40,777 nt of DNA from Polyangiaceae bacterium (GTDB lineage Bacteria > Myxococcota_A > Polyangia > Polyangiales > Polyangiaceae), in contig JAFGIS010000567.1 in assembly GCA_016929495.1 (NCBI GenBank), forward strand, positions 1-40,777. The letters are read 5' to 3'. Below, piece by piece: positions 33,629 through 40,777 of this stretch; position 1 is the first letter of the stretch; each line of letters starts with the position of its first letter. The position numbers and the translations under genes are program-made. The notes below the pieces were generated by a model that searched no databases, had not been told where the DNA came from, and saw nothing but the letters and a program-made list of their open reading frames with translations.

Positions 33629-34156
33629 TCAGTGCGGCTGCAAGTTGAACGGGTAGTTCACGACCGTCTCCATCCCGCGTGAGGACGGCGGGAACTTCAG
33701 CGCCTTGATGAGCATGATGGCGCATTCGACGACCGCCGGCGTTGTGATATCGCTGCGTTCCCTGTTGAGCTCCGCGCTCATCACGTCCCCGTCTGGATCC
33801 AATACGAAGTGGATGGTCAGATTGCCCTGGAGGCTCGGGTCCTTCTTGCGTGCCTGGTTGTAGCAGTCGCGGACCATTTGGCGGTTGTCCTTGACGATCT
33901 TGCCGATGACCTCGAGTGTCCGCTTCTCGGGCGGCCCGCCGGAGTCGTCGGCCATGGGCTGTGGTCCTTCGTCTCCCTGGACAGCGCGGTCCGCGTCGGG
34001 CGCCTGCCCGTCTTCCGGCACGTACTCTGCGCCGGCTCGATCGTCGCTCGAGGGTGACTTGCGGGCGCTCTTGCTGGTCGTGGCACACCCGAGCACCAGC
34101 GCGGACAGACCTACCAGCATGATCCACGCGAAGCGGTGCGACATCATGGCGGACAT
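33629..34156 (-). CDS. AgmX/PglI C-terminal domain lipoprotein
   Basis: A 175-residue protein (ATG 34154-34156, with further ATGs at 34145-34147 and 34142-34144). It has a signal with a good lipobox, LSALVLGC (Cys24), then a charged, probably disordered region (25-75). The C-terminal 100 residues (EVIGKIVKDNRQMVRDCYNQ, NLTIHFVLDPDGDVMSAE, VVECAIMLIKALKFPPSSRG, VVNYPFNLQP) are the TonB-like domain known from myxobacterial gliding protein AgmX and relatives. It is probably anchored in the envelope and binds partners there. It is convergent with fprA, 43 bases apart. Confidence 0.87.
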   Translation of the reverse strand: MSAMMSHRFAWIMLVGLSALVLGCATTSKSARKSPSSDDRAGAEYVPEDGQAPDADRAVQGDEGPQPMADDSGGPPEKRTLEVIGKIVKDNRQMVRDCYNQARKKDPSLQGNLTIHFVLDPDGDVMSAELNRERSDITTPAVVECAIMLIKALKFPPSSRGMETVVNYPFNLQPH

Positions 34157-34497
34157 GATACCCGAGACGGCTGAGCACAGCCACTGCCCTTACTTGCCGA
34201 CCGGTTGGAAAGGACTCGACGGCGGCCTGGCCTCGGCGAGCTGTGGGCCGGTGATGACGTGAGCATCGGCTCGCTCGCCAGAGTGCTGCTCGGCTCGGCC
34301 ACCACCGAGGACGAGATCGGGCTCGAGAGCTCGATCGTCTCGTCCGCATGGGTCGTGACGGGCACCGTGAACCAGAGTGCGCGGTTCGCGCCGTCTTGGG
34401 GGGCAGTGAAGCCGAGGCTTTCCGCGGACGTGGACCAAAGCCGGAAAAAAAGACTCTTGACCGGGGCGAGCCGCCGTCGCATAACACGCGTGGTCTC
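34157..34497. other. Spacer between the AgmX-domain gene and the leuA leader
   Basis: No gene was recognised. It is the upstream region of the minus-strand lipoprotein and, at its right end, carries the leuA promoter candidate. Open frames here lack protein-like composition and have no partner elsewhere in the window. Confidence 0.45.
34457..34485 (+). promoter_or_regulatory. Candidate sigma70-type promoter of the leuA leader
   Basis: TTGACC (34457-34462) and CATAAC (34480-34485) are separated by exactly 17 bases and match the -35 (5 of 6) and -10 (4 of 6) consensus. Transcription would start near 34492, about 6 bases before the leader peptide ATG at 34498, making the leader nearly leaderless. 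Confidence 0.5.
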
Positions 34498-34569
34498 ATG
34501 GACTCGTTCGCGGCATCTCGCCAACTTCCCCCGGAGCTGCTCCTCCTTAGCAGCACGGGCGAGGTCTAG
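34498..34569 (+). CDS. Putative leucine leader peptide of leuA (attenuator peptide)
   Basis: A 23-residue frame, ATG 34498 to TAG 34567-34569. It carries four consecutive Leu codons (ctg ctc ctc ctt, codons 14-17, 34537-34548) plus Leu10. It is followed 24 bases later by a strong intrinsic terminator and then by leuA. This is the arrangement of leu-operon attenuators: stalling at Leu codons when charged tRNA-Leu is scarce would change leader RNA folding and let transcription continue. Local complements exist (34503-34513 with 34577-34587; 34568-34572 with 34587-34591), but which fold is the antiterminator was not worked out. The peptide itself probably has no function. Confidence 0.62.
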   Translation: MDSFAASRQLPPELLLLSSTGEV

Positions 34570-34593
34570 GGCGCCTTCGCGAACGGGCCCTCG

Positions 34594-34628
34594 AACCCTC
34601 TCCCGTCCACCGACCGGAGAGGGTTTTT
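34594..34628 (+). terminator. Intrinsic terminator between leader peptide and leuA (attenuator)
   Basis: aaccctctcc (34594-34603) pairs perfectly over 10 bases with ggagagggtt (34616-34625), loop of 12 bases, running into TTTTT (34624-34628). It is the only hairpin followed by a T-tract found in the window. It lies upstream of leuA rather than after a gene, so it fits an attenuator. Confidence 0.8.
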
Positions 34629-34685
34629 GGCATTTGGCCCCCAGGATCCCCTCCGGCCCCAACCGAACGTTCTCAGGAGCAGATC

Positions 34686-36359
34686 ATGTCGTTCGAAGCC
34701 CGAAGATACCGCCCGTTTCCGGTGCCTGACTTTGCCGCTCGCCAGTGGCCGAGCCGGAAGCTAACCAAACCGCCCATCTGGTGCAGCGTCGACCTGCGCG
34801 ATGGGAACCAGGCGCTGATCCAGCCCATGGGGCCGGAGCGAAAGCTGCGGTTCTTCCAGACGCTCGTGGCGATCGGATTCAAGGAGATCGAGGTTGGCTT
34901 CCCTGCTGCGTCGCAGACCGACTTCGATTTCGTCCGCACCCTGATCGAGGGCAAGCACATTCCCGAGGACGTCACCATCCAGGTGCTGACCCAGGCGCGA
35001 GAGCACCTGATCGAGCGTACCGTGGAGTCCGTGCGCGGCGCGCGACGAGCCATTGTTCACCTTTACAACTCGACGTCGACTCTGCAGCGTCGCGTCGTGT
35101 TCGGCATGGGCCGGGACGGCATCCGCGACCTCGCGCTCCGCGGCACGCGCTGGGTCCAGGAGGCGATCCGCGGGATCCCGGGGACCGAAGTCATCCTCGA
35201 GTATTCGCCCGAGAGCTTCACGGGGACGGAACTGGAGTACGCCTGTGACGTGACCGATGCCGTCTCGGAGATCTGGCAACCGACGCCGGAGCGCAAGATG
35301 ATTGTCAACTTGCCGGCGACGGTCGAGATGGCGACGCCGAACGTGTACGCCGACCAAATCGAGTGGATGAGCAGCCATCTGGCGCGGCGAGATAGTATCA
35401 CCATCAGCGTGCACGCTCACAATGACCGAGGCTGTGCCGTCGCCGCCTCGGAGCTCGCGATGCTGGCTGGAGCCGAACGCGTGGAAGGCACCCTGTTCGG
35501 AAACGGTGAGCGTACCGGCAACACGGACGTGGTCACGGTCGCGCTGAACCTCTACTCGCAGGGCATCGATCCGGGGCTCGACCTGCACGACGTTCCGGCT
35601 CTGGTGAAGGTGGCCGAATACTGCAACCGCTTGCCCGTGCCGGCGCGCCACCCGTACGCCGGCGAGCTCGTGTTCACCGCGTTCAGCGGATCGCATCAGG
35701 ACGCGATCCGAAAGGGACTCGAGGCTCTGGACCGAGACCAGAATCCACTGTGGGAGGTGCCCTATCTACCCATCGATCCCTCTGACATCGGTCGCGTTTA
35801 CGAGCCGCTCATCCGCATCAACAGCCAGTCAGGCAAGGGCGGCGTGGCGTACGTGCTCGAGCAAGTGCATGGCTACCACGTGCCGAAGGATCTCGCGATC
35901 GAGTTCAGCCAGGCCGTGCAGCACATCACCGACTCGAGCGGCGACGAGCTCGGCGCCAGTGACGTGCTCGAGGCATTCGAGGACGAGTACCTGTCCCCCG
36001 ACGGCGCTCTGCGCCTCGATCGATTCGAGGTCGAACGCCATGGCTCGCAGGAGTGCACACTGGCTCTTGCCATTTCGCGCGACGGGAAACCCACGACCAT
36101 CCGAAGCTCAGGCAGCGGCCCGATCGACGCTCTGGTTCAAGGACTCCGCGCTGAGTTCCAGCTCGACGTTGATGTCATCGACTACTCAGAGCATGCGCTC
36201 AAGGGCGGCGCGGACGCAGAGGCCGTGGCGTACGTGCGGCTCAGGGGATCTGGTGGTCGCAAGACGTTCGGCGTCGGGCGCAACCGGGACATCGTGGCAG
36301 CGTCGCTTCGCGCCGTGCTGAGCGGCGTCAACCGCCTGATCGCCGCCGAGGCTCCGTAG
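34686..36359 (+). CDS. leuA: 2-isopropylmalate synthase (LeuA2 type)
   Basis: A 557-residue protein with AGGAG at 34675-34679 before ATG 34686. The N-terminus (YRPFPVPDFAARQWPSRKL, then PPIWCSVDLRDGNQAL) is that of the longer, second class of 2-isopropylmalate synthases. The catalytic TIM barrel shows DLRDGNQAL (metal Asp), FKEIEVGFP, SVHAHNDRG (metal His residues) and LFGNGERTGN. The last 130 residues or so are the LeuA dimer/allosteric domain that binds leucine. It condenses acetyl-CoA with 2-oxoisovalerate, the first step of leucine synthesis. Control is probably double: leucine feedback on the enzyme and attenuation in the leader. No other leu or ilv genes are nearby. Confidence 0.97.
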   Translation: MSFEARRYRPFPVPDFAARQWPSRKLTKPPIWCSVDLRDGNQALIQPMGPERKLRFFQTLVAIGFKEIEVGFPAASQTDFDFVRTLIEGKHIPEDVTIQVLTQAREHLIERTVESVRGARRAIVHLYNSTSTLQRRVVFGMGRDGIRDLALRGTRWVQEAIRGIPGTEVILEYSPESFTGTELEYACDVTDAVSEIWQPTPERKMIVNLPATVEMATPNVYADQIEWMSSHLARRDSITISVHAHNDRGCAVAASELAMLAGAERVEGTLFGNGERTGNTDVVTVALNLYSQGIDPGLDLHDVPALVKVAEYCNRLPVPARHPYAGELVFTAFSGSHQDAIRKGLEALDRDQNPLWEVPYLPIDPSDIGRVYEPLIRINSQSGKGGVAYVLEQVHGYHVPKDLAIEFSQAVQHITDSSGDELGASDVLEAFEDEYLSPDGALRLDRFEVERHGSQECTLALAISRDGKPTTIRSSGSGPIDALVQGLRAEFQLDVDVIDYSEHALKGGADAEAVAYVRLRGSGGRKTFGVGRNRDIVAASLRAVLSGVNRLIAAEAP

Positions 36360-36375
36360 CCGGCAGCTCGCCTTC

Positions 36376-36400
36376 GTGCCCGGGGTCGAGCCCCGGGCAC
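36376..36400. terminator. Perfect GC hairpin between convergent leuA and lipoprotein genes
   Basis: gtgcccgggg (36376-36385) and ccccgggcac (36391-36400) form a 10-bp perfect stem with loop tcgag, 16 bases past the leuA stop and 28 bases from the stop of the convergent gene. It is well placed to end both transcripts, though it lacks a T-tract. Confidence 0.55.
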
Positions 36401-36428
36401 TCGGCTTGCCGTGAGGGTCAGCGAGGAG

Positions 36429-37736
36429 TCACGGACTCCTCACCTGGTCACAGAGCTTGATCGTGGTCTGCTCGCCGTCGGCGTTGGTGTCAGCATGTTC
36501 GGTGCACCTGGTGCCCGCTGGACATGCGTCGGCGTCATCGCTGCAGTCGATCTCACAGACCATCAGGGTGTCGTTGCACAGCTCGCCGTCGGCGCAGTCC
36601 GAATCGTCCTTGTCGCACGACGTGACTCCGAGATCGATCGGAAGGTCCACCGTGGACACGATGGAGAAGTCGACGCGGCCCGGCTCCATGCTGGCGGAGC
36701 CCCACGCCACGCGCGTCAGGCTGACATCCGGAAAGCCGGCGTAGCCGAGCTCGATCAAATGGGTCGTCAGGGCCTCCGGGAGATCGAAGGAACCGGTGTC
36801 ATCGACTTCACAGTTGATCTGTCCGGTCTGGCCGCCATGATGGCTGATGTCGATCTCAATCAAGATCTTGGATGTGTCCGGGTTGTCCGGAGCGGTCCAC
36901 GTCAGTTTGGTGGTCTTGCCCTTCTGCAGGGACACCGCATCACCGACGGTCATCTCGAGGGGATCGATGCAGGTGGTCTCCATCGAGAAGGCTTCGTAGG
37001 TCTTGCCCTCGGCACTCAGGCCGAGCTTGTCGCCTGCGGCGCAGGGAGGGTAGGCGATGCCCGTCTTCTGGTAGATCTTCTTGTTCTCGGACTGGATGTT
37101 CACCGTGAACTCGTCCTCCCCCGAGCTCAGCTTGAGTCCCTTCACGGTCACGGCGCCGACGTCCTGTTCGACCGGAGGCTCGACGCAATTGTTGGTGCGG
37201 ACGCATTTCGTGGTGCCCGTGCACGTCGGATCGCAGAATGGCGCCTGTGGCTGTGTGAGCTGGCACTTGCCCGACTCTTCGAGCAGGGTCCAGACGTAGC
37301 CATCCGATGCCAGGAGCGCCTCATTTCGAACGCGGCCGCTGAAGGTCGTGGACCCCGCCGTATCACTTGACGGCGCCTTCACGGTGATGGTGAAGTCGCC
37401 CACGGTCTGCTCCGATCTGTTGACGAGCAGGGCCGCGCTGCTACCGCCCGTGGCTGTCGCGCCCGAGCCCCCGGTGCCCGAGCCGCCGATCGCGCTCGTG
37501 TCTCCACCACCCTTGCCATCGGTGCCCCCCGTGGTGCTATCATTGTCATCGTCGTCGCTGCGGGTACCGCCTGTGGCGCCCTGGTCGTCGTCGGAACTAC
37601 CGTCGCCGCCTCCGCATGCCCATGCCAATGAGATTGCGGCCACGACTGCGACAGCCGAGCCATAGCCCAGTGCTCCTGCGTGACTACGATCACAACGTCC
37701 TGATATCACTGACCTCAGCACGGTGGCACCTCGCAT
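36429..37736 (-). CDS. Cys-rich lipoprotein with Gly/Asp linker, unknown function
   Basis: A 435-residue protein from ATG 37734-37736, with a signal ending at lipobox-like ISLAWAC (Cys41). Residues about 42-100 are a Gly/Ser/Asp linker with DDDDND and TGG repeats. The mature domain is beta-rich with paired Cys (QAPFCDPTCTGTTKCVRTNN, PPCAAGDKLG, GQINCEVDDTG). It ends in EGF- or Dickkopf-like short Cys modules (DKDDSDCADGELCNDTLMVC, DACPAGTRCTEHADTNADGE) often seen in Polyangia surface proteins. No enzyme motif was seen. It is probably a surface binding or adhesion protein; function unknown. Confidence 0.78.
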   Translation of the reverse strand: MRGATVLRSVISGRCDRSHAGALGYGSAVAVVAAISLAWACGGGDGSSDDDQGATGGTRSDDDDNDSTTGGTDGKGGGDTSAIGGSGTGGSGATATGGSSAALLVNRSEQTVGDFTITVKAPSSDTAGSTTFSGRVRNEALLASDGYVWTLLEESGKCQLTQPQAPFCDPTCTGTTKCVRTNNCVEPPVEQDVGAVTVKGLKLSSGEDEFTVNIQSENKKIYQKTGIAYPPCAAGDKLGLSAEGKTYEAFSMETTCIDPLEMTVGDAVSLQKGKTTKLTWTAPDNPDTSKILIEIDISHHGGQTGQINCEVDDTGSFDLPEALTTHLIELGYAGFPDVSLTRVAWGSASMEPGRVDFSIVSTVDLPIDLGVTSCDKDDSDCADGELCNDTLMVCEIDCSDDADACPAGTRCTEHADTNADGEQTTIKLCDQVRSP

Positions 37737-38173
37737 CCGAGTCGGTTGTAGCTTGATGGCGTTGGTCTGCCAGCAGTGTGGTTCAATCCCCCGCTAGGGT
37801 AGGCGACGATATGCGCTGAGTCCACCATGCGTCGGCAGAAGAACATCCCAAGTATGGTGCCTCGCCCAGACAGCGCAAAAGCCCGGACCTTGGAATCGGG
37901 CAATGTGTACAGCACAACATGCAACGCGCACCTACAGCTCATACGGTAGTGTCTCGTGCTCATCTACTTGGCTCGCCCAAATGCATATCCAACGAAATAG
38001 CTGCTGCGCGGTAGCTGCTGCGCGAAGGGTGGAGCGAGCGGGCTCGGACCGCGGGCCGCCAGCGTTGCGGACGGTTTTCTTGCGATTGCTATGGACAGGC
38101 TGGCGAGCGTTTCCTGTCTCTCCGAGCGAGCGAGGGGGGCCGGGCGGGCCCATGGTCGATTGAAACCGCGGGC
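37737..38173. other. Spacer with a duplicated 14-bp element, no gene
   Basis: No frame is convincing on either strand. It lies between two minus-strand genes and so holds the 3' end of the FKBP gene and the promoter region of the Cys-rich lipoprotein. The only repeat is the tandem pair at 37998-38024. Confidence 0.45.
37998..38024 (+). repeat. Tandem pair of tagctgctgcgcg
   Basis: tagctgctgcgcg occurs at 37998-38010 and 38012-38024 with one base between. This is a short duplication in the spacer downstream of the FKBP gene. Confidence 0.8.
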
Positions 38174-38530
38174 TCAGCAGAGCTCGAGCAGATCGACTTC
38201 AAACAACAGGGTTGCGTTGGGCGGCACCGCGCCGGCCGCGCCTCGAGCGCCGTATCCGAGCGCCGGCGGGATCAGCAGGGTACGCCGCCCGCCGGCTTTC
38301 ATCCCGGCCACTCCCTCGTCCCAGCCCCGGATCACCTGGCCCAGCCCGACCCGAAAGGAAAACGGAATGCCGCGATCGACGGAGCTGTCGAACTTGGCTC
38401 CCCGAGTCCCATTTTCCCAGAGCCAACCCGTGTAGTGCACGAGGCACGTCTGGCCTCGTGCAGGGTGTGCACCGTTGCCCATGACCAAATCCTCGTAACG
38501 GAGACCAGTCGACGTCTTCGTCAGTGCCAT
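38174..38530 (-). CDS. FKBP-type peptidyl-prolyl cis-trans isomerase
   Basis: A 118-residue single-domain protein. The FKBP motifs are in order: CLVHYTGWLWENGTRGAKFD, SSVDRGIPFSFRVG, QVIRGWDEGVAGMKAGGRR, LLIPPALGYG, AVPPNATLLFEVDLLEL. The hydrophobic pocket residues (Tyr, Phe, Trp, Ile) look conserved. There is no signal peptide, so it is a cytoplasmic foldase. It is monocistronic, ATG 38528-38530. Confidence 0.96.
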   Translation of the reverse strand: MALTKTSTGLRYEDLVMGNGAHPARGQTCLVHYTGWLWENGTRGAKFDSSVDRGIPFSFRVGLGQVIRGWDEGVAGMKAGGRRTLLIPPALGYGARGAAGAVPPNATLLFEVDLLELC

Positions 38531-39105
38531 GGCGCGATTGTGCCAGAAGGCGGCCGCTGCGCCCGTGGATTGCCCGAAGACGCGCCGGCCGCAGGCCCAA
38601 TGTCCATTCTCGTCAGAACACGAGCTCGGCGTCCGATTGGAAATTGGTCAGCGGCGCGAATCGGCGCCTCGCTTGCTGGCGACGCGGTCCCATCCCGCGT
38701 ATGTTTGTGGGTTCCATGATCGAGGCACTAGCGGGGCTCCGCCCCAGCCCGACGAGGCATGCTGCCACCTGATAGGTTGTGCTGACTGATACGCCAGGGC
38801 CCCGCGTCGACAGTCAAGAGTCTCGAGTCGAGAGTCAGGGATCGCCCTTCTCGACCTTGACGCACGTCGTGCCAGCGTGTGCGGGACCGGACCAATGCGC
38901 TGCGGTCCGTTCGAGCGCTGCGTGCTCACACCAAGTTGGCGATCCTGCGCGTGCGCGACGAGCGGCCGACGCCCTGATCGCGCGTTCACCACAATCTCCG
39001 TTGGCAGAACGCGCCCGCCATTGCTGTGCCTTCACACCGAATGGGCCAGTCGAGAGCCATGGGCCCTTCGTCGTTGGCCAGGACTCGCTTCCGAACGTCT
39101 CCCCG
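38531..39105. other. Spacer with a possible TPR remnant and a short palindrome
   Basis: No intact gene in 575 bases. A plus-strand protein-like fragment lies at 38935-39021 (listed separately). The palindrome tctcga-g-tcgaga is near 38820-38832, inside a stretch of repeated gagtc words. The rest has no coherent frame. Confidence 0.45.
38935..39021 (+). pseudogene. Short TPR-like remnant
   Basis: About 29 codons read VGDPARARRAADALIARSPQ, then SPLAERARH, the same G-x-x-A-x-A-x-R-A-x-A-L-x-x-x-P-x-S-P block seen at 19757-19957. The frame on both sides is unlike protein and there is no start. It looks like the last trace of a TPR-containing gene, but it is short enough that chance cannot be excluded. 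Confidence 0.3.
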
Positions 39106-40260
39106 TCACTCGCCGTCGCCGGCTCTCCTGCGACGCTCGATGAATTCCATCACCCGTGCCGCCCGCCCTTCCCAGGTGTACTTCGCCGCATCCAAGACAG
39201 CGGCGGAGCCGATACGGGCTCGTTCGAGGGGGTCGTGTTCCAACGCACGAATGCGGGTGACGGCTGCGTCGAGGTCGTCCGGGGGGAGCAGGACCGCGTT
39301 GCGGCGGTCTTCGAGCACCTCGCACACGTCCGGAGTGCTTGGCGCGATGGTGGGACGACCGGTCGCAAGGTAGAGGAACGTCTTGATGGGCAGCACGGTG
39401 TTGCCTACGCGTTCGAGCGGTCCACGCGTGGGGGGAATGATCAGGGCGTCCGCTGCCAGGAGCCAGGGAAGCGTTTCGGGCAGAGGCTGCCAGGGCACCA
39501 CGCGGACGTTGGGTAGGCGTTCGGCGCGTCGCTCTATCGGACCACGACCGCGCGAACCGGCGATCACGAACTCCATGTCCTGGAGCGCCTGCGCCAGGTC
39601 GAGCAAGTACATGAGGCCCTTTTCCGGGTCGACGCGACCGGCGTAGGTGATGATGAAGCGGTCGCGTGGCAAGCCGCACTGCGCGCGCGCGTCGGCGTGT
39701 GACGGCGCAGCGTCGAGCACCGACCGATCGAATCCATTGTGAGCAACGAGTACCCGCGCCGGGCAATAGCCGAGCTCGAGGTAGCTGTTGGCAGCAAGCT
39801 GGGAGTGAAGGACGAGCCCGATGAGACGCCGTTGGCTCCTGAGTCGCGTGAAGAGCCACCGTTTGGTCGCTGACTGGGTCGGCCAGCGCCGGTAGGTCTC
39901 GTAGACGACGGGCAGAGTCGACAGCTGCGCTACGGCGCAGACGACGGGTAGGTTGCGAGTATAGACGACATCGAAACGCGCCAGTTCGGGCCAGCGCGCC
40001 GCCCGCACCGCATGTCCCACCTTCTCTACGCCCCGCAAGCCCAAGCGGGGCTTCGCGAGCGTAGTGACAGGAAGAGCTTCCCGTACTCCATAGAGCCGGG
40101 CGATCTGCGCGCTCGTCAGCGCACGACAGCCGCGAACAGCCGGCACGACAAGCTCGACGTCCGCTCCAGCGCGCGCCAGGGCCGACGCCATCGTGACGGT
40201 CTGAACCGAGTCGATTCCGTTTGCGGGCAGCAGCAAATCAGAGACGTACGCGATTCTCAT
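39106..40260 (-). CDS. Glycosyltransferase family 4 (GT-B fold)
   Basis: A 384-residue protein, ATG 40258-40260. The N-terminus MRIAYVSDLLLPANGIDSVQ is the usual GT-B opening with the Gly-containing acceptor loop. ANSYLELGYCPARVLVAHNGFD is the family's linker region. The donor domain has FIITYAGRVDPEKGLMYLLDLA and VRVVPWQPLPETLPWLLAADALIIP. PIKTFLYLATGRPTIAP matches the P-x-K-x-x-E-Y-(L/M)-A-x-G-(R/K)-P motif, except that the usual Glu is not in its place. It should add a sugar from a nucleotide donor to a polysaccharide, lipid or small molecule; the acceptor is unknown. It stands alone, with no other glycan genes nearby. Confidence 0.9.
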   Translation of the reverse strand: MRIAYVSDLLLPANGIDSVQTVTMASALARAGADVELVVPAVRGCRALTSAQIARLYGVREALPVTTLAKPRLGLRGVEKVGHAVRAARWPELARFDVVYTRNLPVVCAVAQLSTLPVVYETYRRWPTQSATKRWLFTRLRSQRRLIGLVLHSQLAANSYLELGYCPARVLVAHNGFDRSVLDAAPSHADARAQCGLPRDRFIITYAGRVDPEKGLMYLLDLAQALQDMEFVIAGSRGRGPIERRAERLPNVRVVPWQPLPETLPWLLAADALIIPPTRGPLERVGNTVLPIKTFLYLATGRPTIAPSTPDVCEVLEDRRNAVLLPPDDLDAAVTRIRALEHDPLERARIGSAAVLDAAKYTWEGRAARVMEFIERRRRAGDGE

Positions 40261-40327
40261 CCAAGCTAGGGCGACACTCGGGTCGGGTTGTGTCGACCCG
40301 TCGGCTTGCCGGACTCGTGCCAGACGC

Positions 40328-40480
40328 CGGCGTGTCTGTCAACGCGCGATCGACGCGCTCGAGCTGTGCTACCCGCAGACTCGGATCGACTTCGACCGGT
40401 GGTGGGAGAGCCTACGACACGCCGTCGCCTTCGACCCTGTGGCGCGCCAGCGCTTTTGGTCTGCAAGGCCGAACGTCTCC
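40328..40480 (+). pseudogene. Coding-like fragment of unknown family
   Basis: One plus-strand frame reads QRAIDALELCYPQTRIDFDR, then WWESLRHAVAFDPVARQRFW, with strongly GC-rich third positions and normal amino-acid use. Neighbouring frames are low-complexity. No start codon or ribosome site fits, and the sequence loses protein character on both sides. It is probably a piece of a lost gene; the family is not recognised. Confidence 0.3.
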
Positions 40481-40533
40481 TGCTACTCTGCGAGGATTGG
40501 CGGACTTGCCAGCGGAGCGGAACGGAGAGCGCG

Positions 40534-40777
40534 ATGGCAGATTCGAGATGGTCCTTCACGGCAGTCGTCTTGGCTTCCCTTGTAGCAGGCTGCTCGAGCT
40601 CGGGTTCGAAGCCGTCCGATGCAGAAAGCGCAGGTTCGACGGGTTCCGGAGACGAAACAGGCGGCTCGGCTGCCGGAGGCGCGCGCACCACGGGGGGCCG
40701 TTCATCGGGCGGGGGCAACAGGGCAACCGGGGGCAACAGGGCAACCGGGGGCAACAGGGCAACCGGGGGCAACAGGG
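40534..40777 (+). CDS. N-terminus of a repeat-linker lipoprotein, 3' truncated by the window
   Basis: ATG 40534 follows cggagagcgcg (GGAG). The encoded start MADSRWSFTAVVLASLVAGC has a textbook lipobox (VAGC, Cys20), then SSSGSKPSDAESAGSTGSG and a Gly/Thr/Ala linker. The linker becomes an exact GNRATG hexapeptide repeat running off the window. The functional domain is not visible. It matches the other linker lipoproteins of the window in design. Confidence 0.8.
   Translation, partial: MADSRWSFTAVVLASLVAGCSSSGSKPSDAESAGSTGSGDETGGSAAGGARTTGGRSSGGGNRATGGNRATGGNRATGGNR
40711..40777 (+). repeat. Perfect 18-bp tandem repeat, 3.7 copies to the window edge
   Basis: gggggcaacagggcaacc is repeated exactly at 40711-40728, 40729-40746 and 40747-40764, with 13 more matching bases to 40777. 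Each unit encodes six residues of the lipoprotein linker. Confidence 0.95.

Noticed and set aside
34348..34497. Upstream extension of the leuA leader peptide frame
   Set aside because: The frame is open, but the promoter candidate lies inside it and its composition is not protein-like; the start at 34498 is simpler.

Overview
The window looks like a piece of a high-GC myxobacterial (Myxococcota, probably class Polyangia) chromosome. The clues are a MYXO-CTERM-type tail on a secreted protein (4372-6294), an AgmX/PglI-type C-terminal domain lipoprotein (33629-34156), many lipoproteins with long Gly/Thr/Ser-rich linkers, a TonB C-terminal domain fused to a TonB-dependent receptor, and a long RayT-type transposase relative. 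No rRNA, tRNA, CRISPR array, prophage or complete insertion sequence was recognised. The organism assignment is inference from these protein styles, not from a marker gene.

Layout. 1-151 is the tail of a heptad-repeat protein. 164-6294 carries secreted or lipid-acting hydrolases: a CE3-like SGNH esterase lipoprotein, a patatin-like phospholipase, an alpha/beta hydrolase and a MYXO-CTERM beta-helix protein. 6557-8832 holds two toxin-antitoxin-like gene pairs around an iron-sulfur flavoprotein-like reductase. 8967-13086 is a divergent pair of a lipoprotein and a TonB_C-TonB-receptor fusion. 13162-18656 has carB (without carA) diverging from a two-gene coiled-coil/membrane operon of unknown function. 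18675-19969 has a small outer-membrane protein and a decayed stretch with two gene remnants. 19970-23304 is a translationally coupled two-lipoprotein operon; its second gene is an exported dikinase-like protein whose swivel-like segment precedes its ATP-grasp domain, as in glucan water dikinases. 23537-24211 is a RayT-type gene and 24360-26261 a tannase/feruloyl esterase-family protein. 27022-33585 carries a YqiJ-like membrane protein, a DUF1573 lipoprotein, a methyltransferase, a second beta-helix lipoprotein and an FprA-type ferredoxin-NADP reductase. 33629-36359 has the AgmX-domain lipoprotein and leuA. 36429-40777 has a Cys-rich lipoprotein, an FKBP isomerase, a GT4 glycosyltransferase and the start of one more lipoprotein.

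How it fits together. The CE3-like esterase, tannase-family protein and beta-helix proteins suggest an envelope and secretome aimed at plant-type polysaccharides and their ester substituents. Housekeeping genes (carB, leuA, fprA, FKBP) are scattered singly between these accessory genes.

Best candidates for something new. (1) leuA is preceded by a sigma70-like promoter, a nearly leaderless 23-codon peptide with four consecutive Leu codons, and a strong intrinsic terminator: the layout of a leucine attenuator. (2) The exported dikinase-like lipoprotein and its coupled partner. (3) The NTase/small-protein pair, the coiled-coil/TM operon and the YqiJ-like protein with a coiled coil where an OB fold is expected are smaller leads.
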